Assembly (NCBI GenBank): GCA_037444825.1
Contig: JBBILR010000006.1
Span: forward strand, 1 to 64,000
Reading direction: 5' to 3'
Source: JBFLVU01 sp037444825
GTDB lineage: Bacteria > Acidobacteriota > UBA4820 > DSQY01
Length of the DNA: 64,000 bases
A program made the translations under genes and the position numbers. The notes beneath the pieces were generated by a model. That model worked only from the letters and a program-made list of their open reading frames with translations, did no database searches and was not told where the DNA came from. Positions 1 to 9,136 of this stretch are shown here, piece after piece. Position 1 is the stretch's first letter. Each line of letters begins with the position of its first letter.

Positions 1-2
1 CC

Positions 3-1196
3 CCCCAGGCCCCCGGCGCCGCCCCCTCGCCCGCCGCCGGCGCGGAAGCGGAGCCTTCCTCCGGCGCCCCCCTCCTGGAGTACGGCCGCGATGACCGGGG
101 CCCCTTCGCCCTCTACCGCCTGAAGGCCGGGGAAGCCCTCTACAGCGCGGTGGTGGTGCGCTTCACGGGCAACGTCAGCGCCGAGGACGTGAACGCCCTG
201 GCCCTGGAGGTGGCCCGCCGCTCGGGGATTTCCGACGTGACCTCCATTCCGGTGGGGTTCCCCGTGAAGATCCCCCTGGACGAGCTTCTTCCCCAGTACC
301 TCCCCCCCGACGACCCCCGCCGCCGGGCCTGGAGCGAGAACCAGACCGAGCTGGAAGCGGTGGCCAACCCCATCAAGAGCGAGGCGCTGGAAGGGGTGGT
401 GGTGATCCTGGACGCGGGCCACGGGGGGCTGGACCGCGGCGCCATGAAGCACGGCGTGTGGGAGGACTCCTACGTCTACGACATCGTCTGCCGGATCCGG
501 GAGGTGCTGGAGCGGAAGACCAAGGCCCGGGTCCTCATGACCCTGCTCGTCCCCGACCTCGGCTACCAGCCCCAGGACCAGGAAGCCCTCGCGCCCAACA
601 CCGGGGCCGTCCTCCTCACCCACCCCTGGTTCAAGCAGACCTCCCGGGAGGAGACCCGGGTGGAGGTGAACCTTCGGTGGCACCTCGCCAACCAGTACTT
701 CCTGCGCCTGAAGAAGGAGGGGGTGGCCGCGGAGCGGGTGGTCTTCACCTCCGTCCACGCCGATTCCCTCCACCCCTCCCTCCGCGGGACCATGTTCTAC
801 ATCCCCGGCGACGCCTACCGTTCCAACCGCTGGTGTTCCTCCGGCCCCGCCTACGAGCCCTTCCGGGAGTTCCGGGACGGCCGCTGTTACGAGATGGACG
901 ACGCCGCCCTCCGCCGGGCCGAGGGGCTCTCCTTCCGCTTCAGCCGGGCCCTGGAAGCCTCCTTCGCCGCCCGGGGCCTGAACCTGCACCCCTACAACCC
1001 CACGAGGGACCACGTGGTCCGGAACCGGCGGGCTTGGGTCCCCGCCGTCCTCCGCAACACGCTGGTCCCCTGCGCGGTCCTGGTTGAGGTCTGCAACCTG
1101 GCCAACGAGAAGGACGCGGCCCTCCTGAAGAAGCCGGCCTTCCGCCAGGCCGTGGCCGAAGCCTACGTGGAGGCCCTGATCCGCTACTACTCCTGA
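3..1196 (+). CDS. N-acetylmuramoyl-L-alanine amidase (Amidase_3), 5' truncated by the window edge
   Basis: This is a zinc peptidoglycan amidase that cleaves the bond between N-acetylmuramic acid and the stem peptide, presumably in the periplasm. The frame is open from base 3, so the true start lies outside the window; a GTG at 150 is not convincing because coding-like sequence continues upstream of it. The visible N-terminus is a Pro/Ala-rich linker followed by a LysM-like segment (YRLKAGEALYS ... IPVGFPVKIP). The catalytic domain starts near VVILDAGHGG, with the zinc His. Further ligands are expected at the Glu of VWEDSYVY and the His of SVHAD, and the catalytic Glu lies in LVEVCN. The protein ends in a normal TGA, 81 bases before the next gene. 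The family assignment is secure; whether it acts in division or recycling cannot be told. Confidence 0.9.
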   Translation, partial: PQAPGAAPSPAAGAEAEPSSGAPLLEYGRDDRGPFALYRLKAGEALYSAVVVRFTGNVSAEDVNALALEVARRSGISDVTSIPVGFPVKIPLDELLPQYLPPDDPRRRAWSENQTELEAVANPIKSEALEGVVVILDAGHGGLDRGAMKHGVWEDSYVYDIVCRIREVLERKTKARVLMTLLVPDLGYQPQDQEALAPNTGAVLLTHPWFKQTSREETRVEVNLRWHLANQYFLRLKKEGVAAERVVFTSVHADSLHPSLRGTMFYIPGDAYRSNRWCSSGPAYEPFREFRDGRCYEMDDAALRRAEGLSFRFSRALEASFAARGLNLHPYNPTRDHVVRNRRAWVPAVLRNTLVPCAVLVEVCNLANEKDAALLKKPAFRQAVAEAYVEALIRYYS

Positions 1197-1277
1197 AGTC
1201 CCTTCCGCCTTCCGCCTTTTCTTCCCCCTCTGGTCCCGGCGCGGCCCCTCGGCCATAATGGCGGGGGAGGAGGTCCC

Positions 1278-3128
1278 TTGGGCTTTCACGCCATGGCCCG
1301 CATCTGGCGGGACTACATGGTCCGCCACCGGGGAAGCTTCGTGGCCGGCGTCGCCGCCCTGGCGGTGGTGAGCGGCCTGTACGCCCTGGAGGTGTACATG
1401 GTCCGCTTCATCTTCGACGGCCTGTTGAACCCCAAGGGCGGCCAGAAGACCCAGGAGGAGTTCCTGGGGTACCTTTCGCGCCTCGGCCTCGACGAGTTCT
1501 TCGGGCGGGGCCCCGAGGGGCTCTTCCTGGCCATTCCCCTGACCCTCGTGGCCATCTTCCTCGTCAAGGGGGTCTTCGGCTACTTCGGCAAGTACTGGTT
1601 GGACCGGGTGGGCCTCTCCACCATCACCGACCTCCGGGACGACCTCTTCGCCCGGATCATCCGGCAGGGCCAGGACTTCTTCGCCGACTACCCCACGGGC
1701 ACCCTCATTTCGAGGCTTCTTTCGGACATCGAGCGCATCAAGACCTCGGTGAGCGAGAAGCTCACGGAGCTCCTCAAGGAATCCCTCGCCCTCCTGGCCC
1801 TGGTGGTGAGCGCCCTCTGGCAGGACTGGCGCCTCACCGTCCTCTCCTTCGTCACCGTTCCCCTGGTGGTGATCCCCCTGGCTCGCTTCTCGCGGAAGCT
1901 CCGCCGCTCGGCCCACCGGAGCCAGGAGCAGATGGCCCGGCTGGCCGACCTCATGAAGGAGACCATCACCGGCGTGCGGGTGGTGCAGATGTTTCGGATG
2001 GAGGAGGCCGAATCGGCCCGCTTCCGCCGTCACAACCGGGAGGTCCTGCGGGCCAACCTCAAGGCCACGCGGGTCATGGCCCTCACCACCCCCCTCATGG
2101 AGCTCATCGGGGGGTGCGCCGTGGCGGGGATTTTGTACTACGGCCACTTCCGGATTCTCGGCGGCCGGACCACCATGGGAACCTTCAGCGCCTTCCTGGC
2201 CACCCTCTACGCCATGTACGTTCCGGTGAAGAAGCTCTCCCAGGCCAACTCCATCGTCCAGCAGGCCGTCTCCGCGGCGGAGCGGGCGGTGGAGGTGCTG
2301 GACCGGCCGGTGAGCGTCCAGGAGCGGGAAGGGGCCCCGGACCTCCCCCCCTTCTCCCGGGAGATCCGGTACGAAAAGGTGGATTTCGCCTACCGGGACG
2401 GGCGCCCGGTCCTGAGCGGCCTCGACCTCGTGGTCCCCAAGGGCCAGACCCTGGCCATCGTGGGTGCCTCGGGCGCCGGGAAGACGACGCTGGTGAACCT
2501 TCTGCCCCGCCTCTTCGACGTGACGGGGGGCCGCATCACCCTGGACGGAACCGACATCCGGGAGGTGAGCCTGAGGAGCCTGAGGGGCCAGATCGCCATG
2601 GTCACCCAGGAGACGGTGCTCTTCGACGCCACCGTGGCGGAGAACATCGCCTACGGCCTCCCCGGCGCCACCCGGGAGCGGGTGGAGGAGGCGGCCCGGC
2701 GGGCCTTCGCCCACGACTTCATCGAGGCCCTGCCCCGGGGCTACGACACCCCCCTGGGCGAGGGGGGCGCCTCCCTGTCGGGGGGCCAGCGCCAGCGGAT
2801 CGCCATCGCCCGGGCCCTCCTCAAGGACCCCCCCATTCTCATCCTGGACGAGGCCACCTCCTCCCTGGACTCGGAGAGCGAGTACCTCGTTCAGCAGGCC
2901 CTCTTCAACCTCCTGGAGGGCCGGACCACCCTCGTCATCGCCCACCGCCTCTCCACCATCCTGAACGCCCACCGCATCGTCGTCCTGGACGAGGGGCGGG
3001 TGGTGGAGGACGGGACCCACGCCGAACTCCTGGCCCGGGGCGGCCTCTACGCCCAGCTGGTGGCCCTGGAGTTCCGCGCGGGGGCGGCCCTTGAAAGCCC
3101 ACCGCCCCCGGTGCTACCCTCACGGTAA
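1278..3128 (+). CDS. MsbA-like ABC transporter, fused permease and ATPase
   Basis: A half-size ABC exporter of about 616 residues, the usual MsbA/BmrA length, probably homodimeric in the inner membrane. The N-terminal half (residues 1-330) has the hydrophobic segments of a type-1 exporter permease. The C-terminal ATPase carries Walker A GASGAGKTT, a Q-loop, the signature LSGGQRQR, Walker B ILILDEATSSLD and the switch His of IAHRLS. A GGAGGAGG ribosome site (1266-1273) serves either a TTG at 1278 or an ATG at 1293; the TTG is given, with the ATG as the alternative. A CATAAT about 20 bases upstream may be a -10 box. Lipid A/phospholipid export is the family default and fits a Gram-negative cell, but substrates of such exporters vary widely. 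Confidence 0.87.
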   Translation: MGFHAMARIWRDYMVRHRGSFVAGVAALAVVSGLYALEVYMVRFIFDGLLNPKGGQKTQEEFLGYLSRLGLDEFFGRGPEGLFLAIPLTLVAIFLVKGVFGYFGKYWLDRVGLSTITDLRDDLFARIIRQGQDFFADYPTGTLISRLLSDIERIKTSVSEKLTELLKESLALLALVVSALWQDWRLTVLSFVTVPLVVIPLARFSRKLRRSAHRSQEQMARLADLMKETITGVRVVQMFRMEEAESARFRRHNREVLRANLKATRVMALTTPLMELIGGCAVAGILYYGHFRILGGRTTMGTFSAFLATLYAMYVPVKKLSQANSIVQQAVSAAERAVEVLDRPVSVQEREGAPDLPPFSREIRYEKVDFAYRDGRPVLSGLDLVVPKGQTLAIVGASGAGKTTLVNLLPRLFDVTGGRITLDGTDIREVSLRSLRGQIAMVTQETVLFDATVAENIAYGLPGATRERVEEAARRAFAHDFIEALPRGYDTPLGEGGASLSGGQRQRIAIARALLKDPPILILDEATSSLDSESEYLVQQALFNLLEGRTTLVIAHRLSTILNAHRIVVLDEGRVVEDGTHAELLARGGLYAQLVALEFRAGAALESPPPPVLPSR

Positions 3129-3138
3129 GGGAGGCCCC

Positions 3139-3558
3139 TTGGAAGAGCGAGACAAGAGTCGCGTGAAAGTCCTGGACCGCCGCCACTTCACCCGGGCGGG
3201 AGAACGCCGGGAGGCCGACCGGGAGGAGGGAAGCGCCCCTCCCCCGCCGGCTCCCGAAGCGCCCCCCCCGCCCGAACCGGCGAAGGAGACCTCCGACCCC
3301 CGGCTGGCGGGCCTCTTCTCCGAGTTCGTGGTGAACCTCAGCACCTCGGCCTTCTTGAGCCTCGGCCAGATTCCCAACCCCCTCACCGGACGGCCGGAAC
3401 TGGACCTTCCGGCGGCGGCCTCCATCATCGACATCCTGGAGATGCTGAGGGAGAAGACCCGGGGGAACCTGGACCTGGAGGAGCGGGGAATCCTGGAAAG
3501 GACCCTCACCCAGCTCAAACTCTTGTACGTGCAGGTTTCGAAAAAGAAGGAGGGATGA
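3139..3558 (+). CDS. DUF1844 protein
   Basis: A small soluble protein of about 139 residues. After a charged, Pro-rich N-terminal third comes a conserved helical core (LFSEFVVNLSTSAFLSLGQ ... DLPAAASIIDILEMLREKT ... LEERGILERTL) typical of DUF1844, a family of unknown function that is common in Acidobacteriota and Deltaproteobacteria. The start is taken as TTG 3139, preceded by AAGGGAGG at 3127-3134. An upstream in-frame codon at 3091 would overlap the transporter gene and lacks a ribosome site. The stop overlaps the next gene's ATG (ATGA), so translation is probably coupled. No catalytic residues are evident. Confidence 0.75.
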   Translation: MEERDKSRVKVLDRRHFTRAGERREADREEGSAPPPPAPEAPPPPEPAKETSDPRLAGLFSEFVVNLSTSAFLSLGQIPNPLTGRPELDLPAAASIIDILEMLREKTRGNLDLEERGILERTLTQLKLLYVQVSKKKEG

Positions 3559-5549
3559 GGACTCCCATGCGCACGCGGTTCGGCCCTCCCGCCCTGGCGG
3601 GGGCCCTGTTGTGGATCCTGGCCCTTCCCCTTTGGGCCCAGCGGGGGGAGGCGGGGGGTGCGGGGCCGGTCCTTCGGCTGGACCCCGACCTCATCCGCCG
3701 CCAGGCGGCCACCAGCCTCCAGGAAACGGTGGACGTCAACAACCAGACCAGCCTCATGGGGTACATCCAGACCTTCCTCGCCACCCACGGCTCCGAGGAC
3801 CAGGACCAGATCGTCTCCGAGATCACCGACTACTGCCTGGAACACGGCCTCCGCCCCTCCCCCGACGTGGCGGAGACCTTCCTGGCTCTGGCCCTGGAGG
3901 CGAAGTCCCGGGGCGACCTCGCGGAATACCGCCGACTCGGCCGCTTCGCCGCCTCCTTCCACCCCGACCACCCCGCCGTCCACCTGGCCCTGGCCGACGG
4001 CGCCCGGGCCCAGGAAGGCTTCTTCTCCATGGATTTCCTCTTCGAGAGCCTCTTCGCCGCGGCGTCGGCCTTCCGGAACCCCGAGACCCGCCCCGTGGCT
4101 CTGGCCAACCTGGCCGTCTGGCTGAGGATCACCGCCCTGCTGCTCCTTTCGGTGATGGTGCTGGTCCAGGTCTTCCAGTACCAGGCTCTCCTGCGCCACG
4201 ACGTGAAGGAGTGGCTGGGGGGTGGCGACTCCCGGTGGCTGGAGGCGGCGGGCCTCGTGGCGCTCTTCCTGCCCTCCCTCCTGCTCCTCTCGGGCTACTG
4301 GTGGATCGTCTACTGGGCCGCCCTTTTCCTCTTTTACGGAAAATGGAGCGAACGGGTGGCCACCCTGCTGGCGGTGGCGGCGGTGGTGGCCTCCGGGGCC
4401 TTTGCCGTCCAAACCCGCCAGTCCCTGTACCTGGAGCAGGCCCCGCCCCACCTCAGTAACGTCCGGTGCCACGCCAACCGGGTGGAGACGGGCATGGACG
4501 GGTACCTGGGGGAGCACATCGGGCCCATGGACCCCGAGCGGGGGACCTACGGCTACCTCCTCGCCTGCCGGTACATGCTCCACGGCAGCTACGACAAGGC
4601 CGAGAACCTCTTCCGGAGCCTCCTCACCGACTCGCCGTCCGACGCCGGCATCTACAACAACCTGGGGTGCCTCTACTTCTACCAGAACCGCTTCCAGGAG
4701 GCCATCCAGCAGTTCAGCAAGGCGGTGGAGGCCCGCCCCGACTTCGCCCCGGCCTTCCTCAACCGGGCCATGGCCAAGAACAAGGTCTTCGACTTCTCGG
4801 GGTCGGAGGAGGACCAGGCGCAGGCCCGCCGCCTGGACCCCTCCATCTTCCGCGTCCACGGGCTGCACCAGAACGAGGAGTGGACGCCCGTCCCCGCCTG
4901 GCTGCCGCCCCGGACCACCTTGAACTTGGCCGTGGCCAAGTCCCTCTCGGCGGGCTCCCCTCCGGGAGGGCGCCCGGGCCGGCTTCTCCCCCTGCTCTTG
5001 GGGCCGGCCTTCTCCCTCTGGCTTCTGGTCCTGCCCCCCCTCTCCCTTCTCTTCGTTCTGAGCCGCAAGAAGGACTTCTTCGCCCGGGCCTGCTTCAAGT
5101 GCGGGCAGCCCTTCTGCAACCGCTGCAAGACCTCCCTGGAGTTCGAGTCCTTCTGCTCCCAGTGCGTCCACCTCTACATCAAGCAGGACGGGGTTTCCCC
5201 CGAAGCCCGGATGAAAAAGAACTACGAGGTGGAAAGCCACCAGCGCCTGAGGAGGACGGTTCGGGTGATCCTGGCCCTGGCGGCGCCGGGCACCAGCCAC
5301 CTCTTGGACGGGCGCCCCTTCTCCGCCCTTTTCCTGCTGGCCCTCTGGCTCGGCGTGCTGGCCGCGCTCTTCTCGGGTCCCTTCCTCTTCCCCCTGACCT
5401 TTTCCGTTCCCCTGTCCACCGCCCCCTTGAGGACCTTGGTCCTCCTGTTCGCCGCCACCCTGATTCTCATCCTCTGGGGGCTCTTCGGCGTGCCGTCGGC
5501 CCTGAGGCCCCCGCCGCTCTCCACGGGCCGGCCCCCGGTACGAGGTTGA
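3555..5549 (+). CDS. Membrane TPR protein with a B-box-like zinc finger
   Basis: About 664 residues. An N-terminal signal sequence (ALLWILALPLWAQ) is followed by a helical, Asp/Glu-rich domain, at least three hydrophobic segments around residues 185-290, then TPR-like helices (GIYNNLGCLYFYQNRFQEAIQQFSKAVE). After another membrane segment comes CFKCGQPFCNRCKTSLEFE followed by FCSQC, a treble-clef/B-box-like cysteine cluster. More membrane segments close the protein. The ATG overlaps the upstream stop and the DUF4388 gene follows after 3 bases, so these genes appear co-transcribed. Zinc-finger-plus-TPR membrane proteins occur in Myxococcota and Acidobacteriota, often near pilus or secretion genes. 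The function here is unknown; a scaffold role is inference. Confidence 0.72.
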   Translation: MRTPMRTRFGPPALAGALLWILALPLWAQRGEAGGAGPVLRLDPDLIRRQAATSLQETVDVNNQTSLMGYIQTFLATHGSEDQDQIVSEITDYCLEHGLRPSPDVAETFLALALEAKSRGDLAEYRRLGRFAASFHPDHPAVHLALADGARAQEGFFSMDFLFESLFAAASAFRNPETRPVALANLAVWLRITALLLLSVMVLVQVFQYQALLRHDVKEWLGGGDSRWLEAAGLVALFLPSLLLLSGYWWIVYWAALFLFYGKWSERVATLLAVAAVVASGAFAVQTRQSLYLEQAPPHLSNVRCHANRVETGMDGYLGEHIGPMDPERGTYGYLLACRYMLHGSYDKAENLFRSLLTDSPSDAGIYNNLGCLYFYQNRFQEAIQQFSKAVEARPDFAPAFLNRAMAKNKVFDFSGSEEDQAQARRLDPSIFRVHGLHQNEEWTPVPAWLPPRTTLNLAVAKSLSAGSPPGGRPGRLLPLLLGPAFSLWLLVLPPLSLLFVLSRKKDFFARACFKCGQPFCNRCKTSLEFESFCSQCVHLYIKQDGVSPEARMKKNYEVESHQRLRRTVRVILALAAPGTSHLLDGRPFSALFLLALWLGVLAALFSGPFLFPLTFSVPLSTAPLRTLVLLFAATLILILWGLFGVPSALRPPPLSTGRPPVRG

Positions 5550-5552
5550 ACC

Positions 5553-6770
5553 ATGGCGCTCGCCGGAACGCTCCGCGATTTCAGCCTGGCCGACATCTTC
5601 CAGCTCATCGCCCTGCAGAAGAAGACCGGCTACCTCACCCTCAAGTGCGAGACCGACGTGGTGACGGTGACCTTCTTCGAGGGGAACGTGGTGGGCGCCG
5701 AGTCCCTCAACAAGCGGATCGAGGACCGCCTGGGACACGTCCTCGTCAAGACCGGGCGCATCACCAAGGAGGAGCTGGCCAAGGCCCTGGAGATTCAGAA
5801 GCAGACCCTCCAGCGGCTGGGCTACATCCTCGTCGCGGAAAACTTCATCGACGCCGAGAGCCTGCGGACCGCCCTGGCCACCCAGATGCAGCAGACCATC
5901 TACCGCCTCTTCCGGTGGAAGGACGGGGACTACAACTTCGAGGCCCGGGACCAGGTGGAGTACGACCGGGAGAACGTCCTTCCCATGTCCGCCGAAAGCA
6001 TCCTGATGGAAGGCATCCGGATGCTCGACGAGTGGCCCCTCATCGAGAAGAAGATCCCCTCCTTCGACAAGGTCTTCGTGAAGATCCCCCTGCCCTCCCC
6101 GCCGGTGCTGGAAACCCGCGCCGAGGTCCCGGCCATGGAGGACCTCTTCGGCGAGGGGGAAAAGAAGGCCAAACCCCGGCCCCAGGACGACGTGGTGCGC
6201 CTCTCCCAGGAAGAGATGGCCGTCTACCAGCACGTGAACGGCGTCTTCACCGTCCAGGAGATCATCGACCGCAGCGGGCTCAACGAGTTCGAGGCCTGCA
6301 AGGCCCTCTTCGAGCTGTACAACCGCCAACTCATCGGACCGGCCCTCCCCGCGGAGGCCGAGGCCCCCGCGGAGGTCCGCCGCTTCCCCCTGCCCTCCGC
6401 CATGCTGGAGGGGCTGGTGGTTCCCGTCTTCTGGGGGTGGCTGGCCCTCTCGGTCCTCCTCCTCCCCTTCCACCCCTTGAGCCACCTTCCCTGGACCGAC
6501 GGCCCCGCCCGGCGGGAGCACCGCCATTTGCTCACCCGGCTGAACCTGCACCGGGTGGCGTCGGCCATCGAGCTGTACCGCTTCCGGACGGGGCACCTGC
6601 CCCCTTCACTGGAAGAGCTCACCCGGACCGGCTACCTCCCCATGCGGAGCCTGGCGGGGAGCGACGGCCAGCCCCTGGTCTACCAGACCACGGAGAACGG
6701 CTTCACCCTGGCGGCCCGTGGCCCCTCCGGAGCCATCCCCGAGGACCTCGTCGTCACCGGGGCCGACTGA
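5553..6770 (+). CDS. DUF4388 protein fused to a membrane-anchored pseudopilin-like C-terminus
   Basis: About 405 residues. The first ~150 match DUF4388/PatA-like domains (MALAGTLRDFSLADIFQLI ... KKTGYLTL), which are found in gliding and two-component proteins. Residues ~55-110 also resemble the GspE/PilB N-terminal fold (GHVLVKTGRITKEELAKAL). A winged-helix-like stretch (VYQHVNGVFTVQEIIDRSG) comes next, then one hydrophobic segment (~residues 290-312). The C-terminal ~90 residues (LNLHRVASAIELYRFRTG, LPPSLEELTRTGYLP, then PLVYQTTENGFTLAARG) look like the mature part of GspG-type pseudopilins. The inferred topology is cytoplasmic sensor, one membrane pass, periplasmic pilin-like head. The 3' end overlaps the convergent lon gene by 17 bases. 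A role in type IV pilus/secretion control is inference. Confidence 0.72.
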   Translation: MALAGTLRDFSLADIFQLIALQKKTGYLTLKCETDVVTVTFFEGNVVGAESLNKRIEDRLGHVLVKTGRITKEELAKALEIQKQTLQRLGYILVAENFIDAESLRTALATQMQQTIYRLFRWKDGDYNFEARDQVEYDRENVLPMSAESILMEGIRMLDEWPLIEKKIPSFDKVFVKIPLPSPPVLETRAEVPAMEDLFGEGEKKAKPRPQDDVVRLSQEEMAVYQHVNGVFTVQEIIDRSGLNEFEACKALFELYNRQLIGPALPAEAEAPAEVRRFPLPSAMLEGLVVPVFWGWLALSVLLLPFHPLSHLPWTDGPARREHRHLLTRLNLHRVASAIELYRFRTGHLPPSLEELTRTGYLPMRSLAGSDGQPLVYQTTENGFTLAARGPSGAIPEDLVVTGAD

Positions 6771-9126
6771 GGGCTCTGGCCTTTCCGGCCTTCCCTTTCC
6801 ACCCCGGGAAGGCCACCCGGAAGACCTGGGAGACGTCCCGAACCCAGACGAGGCGCATGTCCCGGACCACGGAGGCCGGAAGTTCGCGGGCCTCGTGCCG
6901 GTTGCCCCAAGGGAGGACGGCGGTGGCGATGCCGGCCCGGTGGGCGGCCAGGAGCTTCTCCCTCAGACCCCCCACCGGAAGAACCTCCCCCCGCAGGGTG
7001 ATCTCTCCGCTGAAGGCCACCGAACGGGGCACCTTCCGCCCCGTGAGGGTGGAGAGGAGGGCCACGGCGATGGTGATGCCGGCCGAGGGGCCGTCCTTGG
7101 GGATGGCCCCCTCCGGCACGTGGACGTGGAGGTCCTTCTTGGCGAGGTCTTTGGCCTTGAGGCCCCACTCCTCCAGGTGTTCCTTGATGTAGGTGAGGGC
7201 CGCCTGGGCCGACTCCCGCATCACCTCCCCCAGCTGGCCGGTGAGGGTGAGGGCGTTGCCGCCGGGGATGGCGGTGGCCTCCACGAAGAGCAGTTCCCCC
7301 CCCGCCTCGGTCCAGGCCAGCCCGGTGGCCACCCCCGGCAGGTCCCGCCGCAGGCGGAAATCCTCCGGAAAGCGCGGGACCCCCAAGAGGGTCGGAACCT
7401 CCCGCGGGGTCAGCCGGAAGGGGCCCTTCTCCCCCTCCGCCAGGCGCCTCGCCACCTTTCGGAAGAGGCTTTCGACGGCACGGTCGAGGTTCCGGACCCC
7501 CGCCTCCCGCGTGTACCGCCGGCACAGGAGCTTCAGGGTCTCGTCGGGCACCTCCACGGCCCCCGGCGGAACCCCCTGGGCCGCCGCCTGCTTGGGCAGG
7601 AGGTGGCGGCGGGCGATGGCCACCTTCTCCTCCTCCGTGTAGCCGTGGAGCTCCAGGACCTCCAGCCGGTCCAGGAAGGCGGGCTGGATCCCCTCCAGGG
7701 TGTTGGCGGTGGCGATGAACATGACCTTGGAGAGGTCGAAGGGGAAGCCCAGGTAGTGGTCCACGAACTCGCGGTTCTGTTCGGGGTCCAAAGCCTCCAA
7801 AAGGGCGGAGGAGGGGTCCCCCCGCCAGTCCGAGCCCATCTTGTCCACCTCGTCCAGGACGAAGACGGGGTTCATGGACCCGGCGTTGCGGATTCCCTGG
7901 ACGATGCGGCCCGGCATGGCGCCCACGTAGGTGCGCCGGTGGCCCCGGATCTCCGCTTCGTCCCGAACCCCGCCCAGGGACATCCGTACGAACTTCCGCC
8001 CCAGCGTCCGGGCGATGGCGCGCCCCAGGGAGGTCTTGCCGACGCCCGGGGGCCCCACGAAGCAGAAGAGCGTCCCCGGGTGGCCCCCCTTGAGGCGGCA
8101 GACGGCCAGGTGTTCCAGGATCCGCTCCTTGACCTTCTCGAGGCCGTAGTGGTCGCGCTCCAGGTTTTCCCGGGCCGCCTTCAAGTCCAGGTTGTCCTCG
8201 GTGACCACTCCCCACGGGAGTTCGAAGACCAGGTCGAGGTAGGACCGGAGGTGGCTCAGCTCCTCCGAGAAGGGGCCGAAGCGCTGGAGGCGGGCGATCT
8301 CCTTCTCCAGAACCTGCCGCACCGCCGGGGGGAGGTCCAGTTCCTCCAGGCGTTTCCGGTACCCCCCCTCGCCGGTCTCGCCGTTTTCTCCCCCGGAAAG
8401 CTCGGCCTGGATGGCCTCCAGCTGCTGGCGGAGGTAGTACTCCCGCTGGCGGCGGTCCATTTCGTCCCGCGTCTTGAGGTTGAGGCGCTCCTGGATGGAC
8501 TGGATCTCCACCTCCCGCTGCAGCTCGCCCAGAAGGATTTCCAGTCGCCGCGCCACGTCGGGCGTCTCCAGGAGTTCCCGGGCCCGCTCGAAGGAGAGGG
8601 GCGTCTGGGAGGCCGCGAGGTCGGCCAGGCGGCCGGGGTCCTCCACGGTGGAGAGGAACTCCCGGGACTCGGCCGAGAGCCCCCGCGGCGTGCCCGCCAG
8701 CTGGTCCAGCCGCTCCAGGACCCCCCGGGCCAGCGCCGTGGCCGTCAGCGCCGACGAAGGGTCCAGCCGGTCGGGGAGGACCTCCACCCGGGCGTAGCGG
8801 ACGCCGGAGCGCCTTTTCTCCAGCCGGTAGCGGGCGCGGGCGATCCCCTGAACCAGCAGGGCCCCCTGGCCGGGCCCCTCCCCCGCCGCCAAGCGGAGGA
8901 CCAGGACCGCCACCCCCGTTCCCTCCCCCGGGGGCCGGGCCCCCCGTGCCACCGGAACGAAGAGCAGGGTGTCCCCCGCGGCGTGGGCCTCCTCCAGGAG
9001 CCCCCTTCCACCGGGCAGGGGGAAGGGCAGGGTGGCCAGGGCCAGGGGGAAGACCGTCCGGTCTTCCACCGTCCAGACGGGGAGGCGGTCCGGCAGGGCC
9101 GGTCTCGCGGGGGTTTCTCGGGCCAT
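6754..9126 (-). CDS. lon: ATP-dependent protease Lon
   Basis: A full-length Lon (790 residues): N-terminal substrate-binding domain, coiled-coil middle, AAA+ module with Walker A GPPGVGKTS and Walker B PVFVLDEVDK, and a C-terminal Ser-Lys protease domain. The catalytic Ser lies in PKDGPSAGIT and the Lys in REKLLAAHRAG. Lon degrades misfolded and regulatory proteins in the cytosol. It follows the hsp20 stop by only 10 bases, with a GAGGAAG ribosome site, so it is co-transcribed from the nrdR promoter upstream. The tail after the protease domain is short and basic. The stop lies inside the convergent DUF4388 gene. Confidence 0.97.
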   Translation of the reverse strand: MARETPARPALPDRLPVWTVEDRTVFPLALATLPFPLPGGRGLLEEAHAAGDTLLFVPVARGARPPGEGTGVAVLVLRLAAGEGPGQGALLVQGIARARYRLEKRRSGVRYARVEVLPDRLDPSSALTATALARGVLERLDQLAGTPRGLSAESREFLSTVEDPGRLADLAASQTPLSFERARELLETPDVARRLEILLGELQREVEIQSIQERLNLKTRDEMDRRQREYYLRQQLEAIQAELSGGENGETGEGGYRKRLEELDLPPAVRQVLEKEIARLQRFGPFSEELSHLRSYLDLVFELPWGVVTEDNLDLKAARENLERDHYGLEKVKERILEHLAVCRLKGGHPGTLFCFVGPPGVGKTSLGRAIARTLGRKFVRMSLGGVRDEAEIRGHRRTYVGAMPGRIVQGIRNAGSMNPVFVLDEVDKMGSDWRGDPSSALLEALDPEQNREFVDHYLGFPFDLSKVMFIATANTLEGIQPAFLDRLEVLELHGYTEEEKVAIARRHLLPKQAAAQGVPPGAVEVPDETLKLLCRRYTREAGVRNLDRAVESLFRKVARRLAEGEKGPFRLTPREVPTLLGVPRFPEDFRLRRDLPGVATGLAWTEAGGELLFVEATAIPGGNALTLTGQLGEVMRESAQAALTYIKEHLEEWGLKAKDLAKKDLHVHVPEGAIPKDGPSAGITIAVALLSTLTGRKVPRSVAFSGEITLRGEVLPVGGLREKLLAAHRAGIATAVLPWGNRHEARELPASVVRDMRLVWVRDVSQVFRVAFPGWKGKAGKARALSRPR

Positions 9127-9136
9127 GGGGTCTTCC

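Noticed and set aside
3120..6596. Open frame of more than 1,100 codons on the minus strand opposite the TPR and DUF4388 genes
   Set aside because: Low-complexity His/Gly/Glu/Val-rich translation with no domain; it mirrors two well-supported plus-strand genes. Long antisense frames are expected at this GC content.
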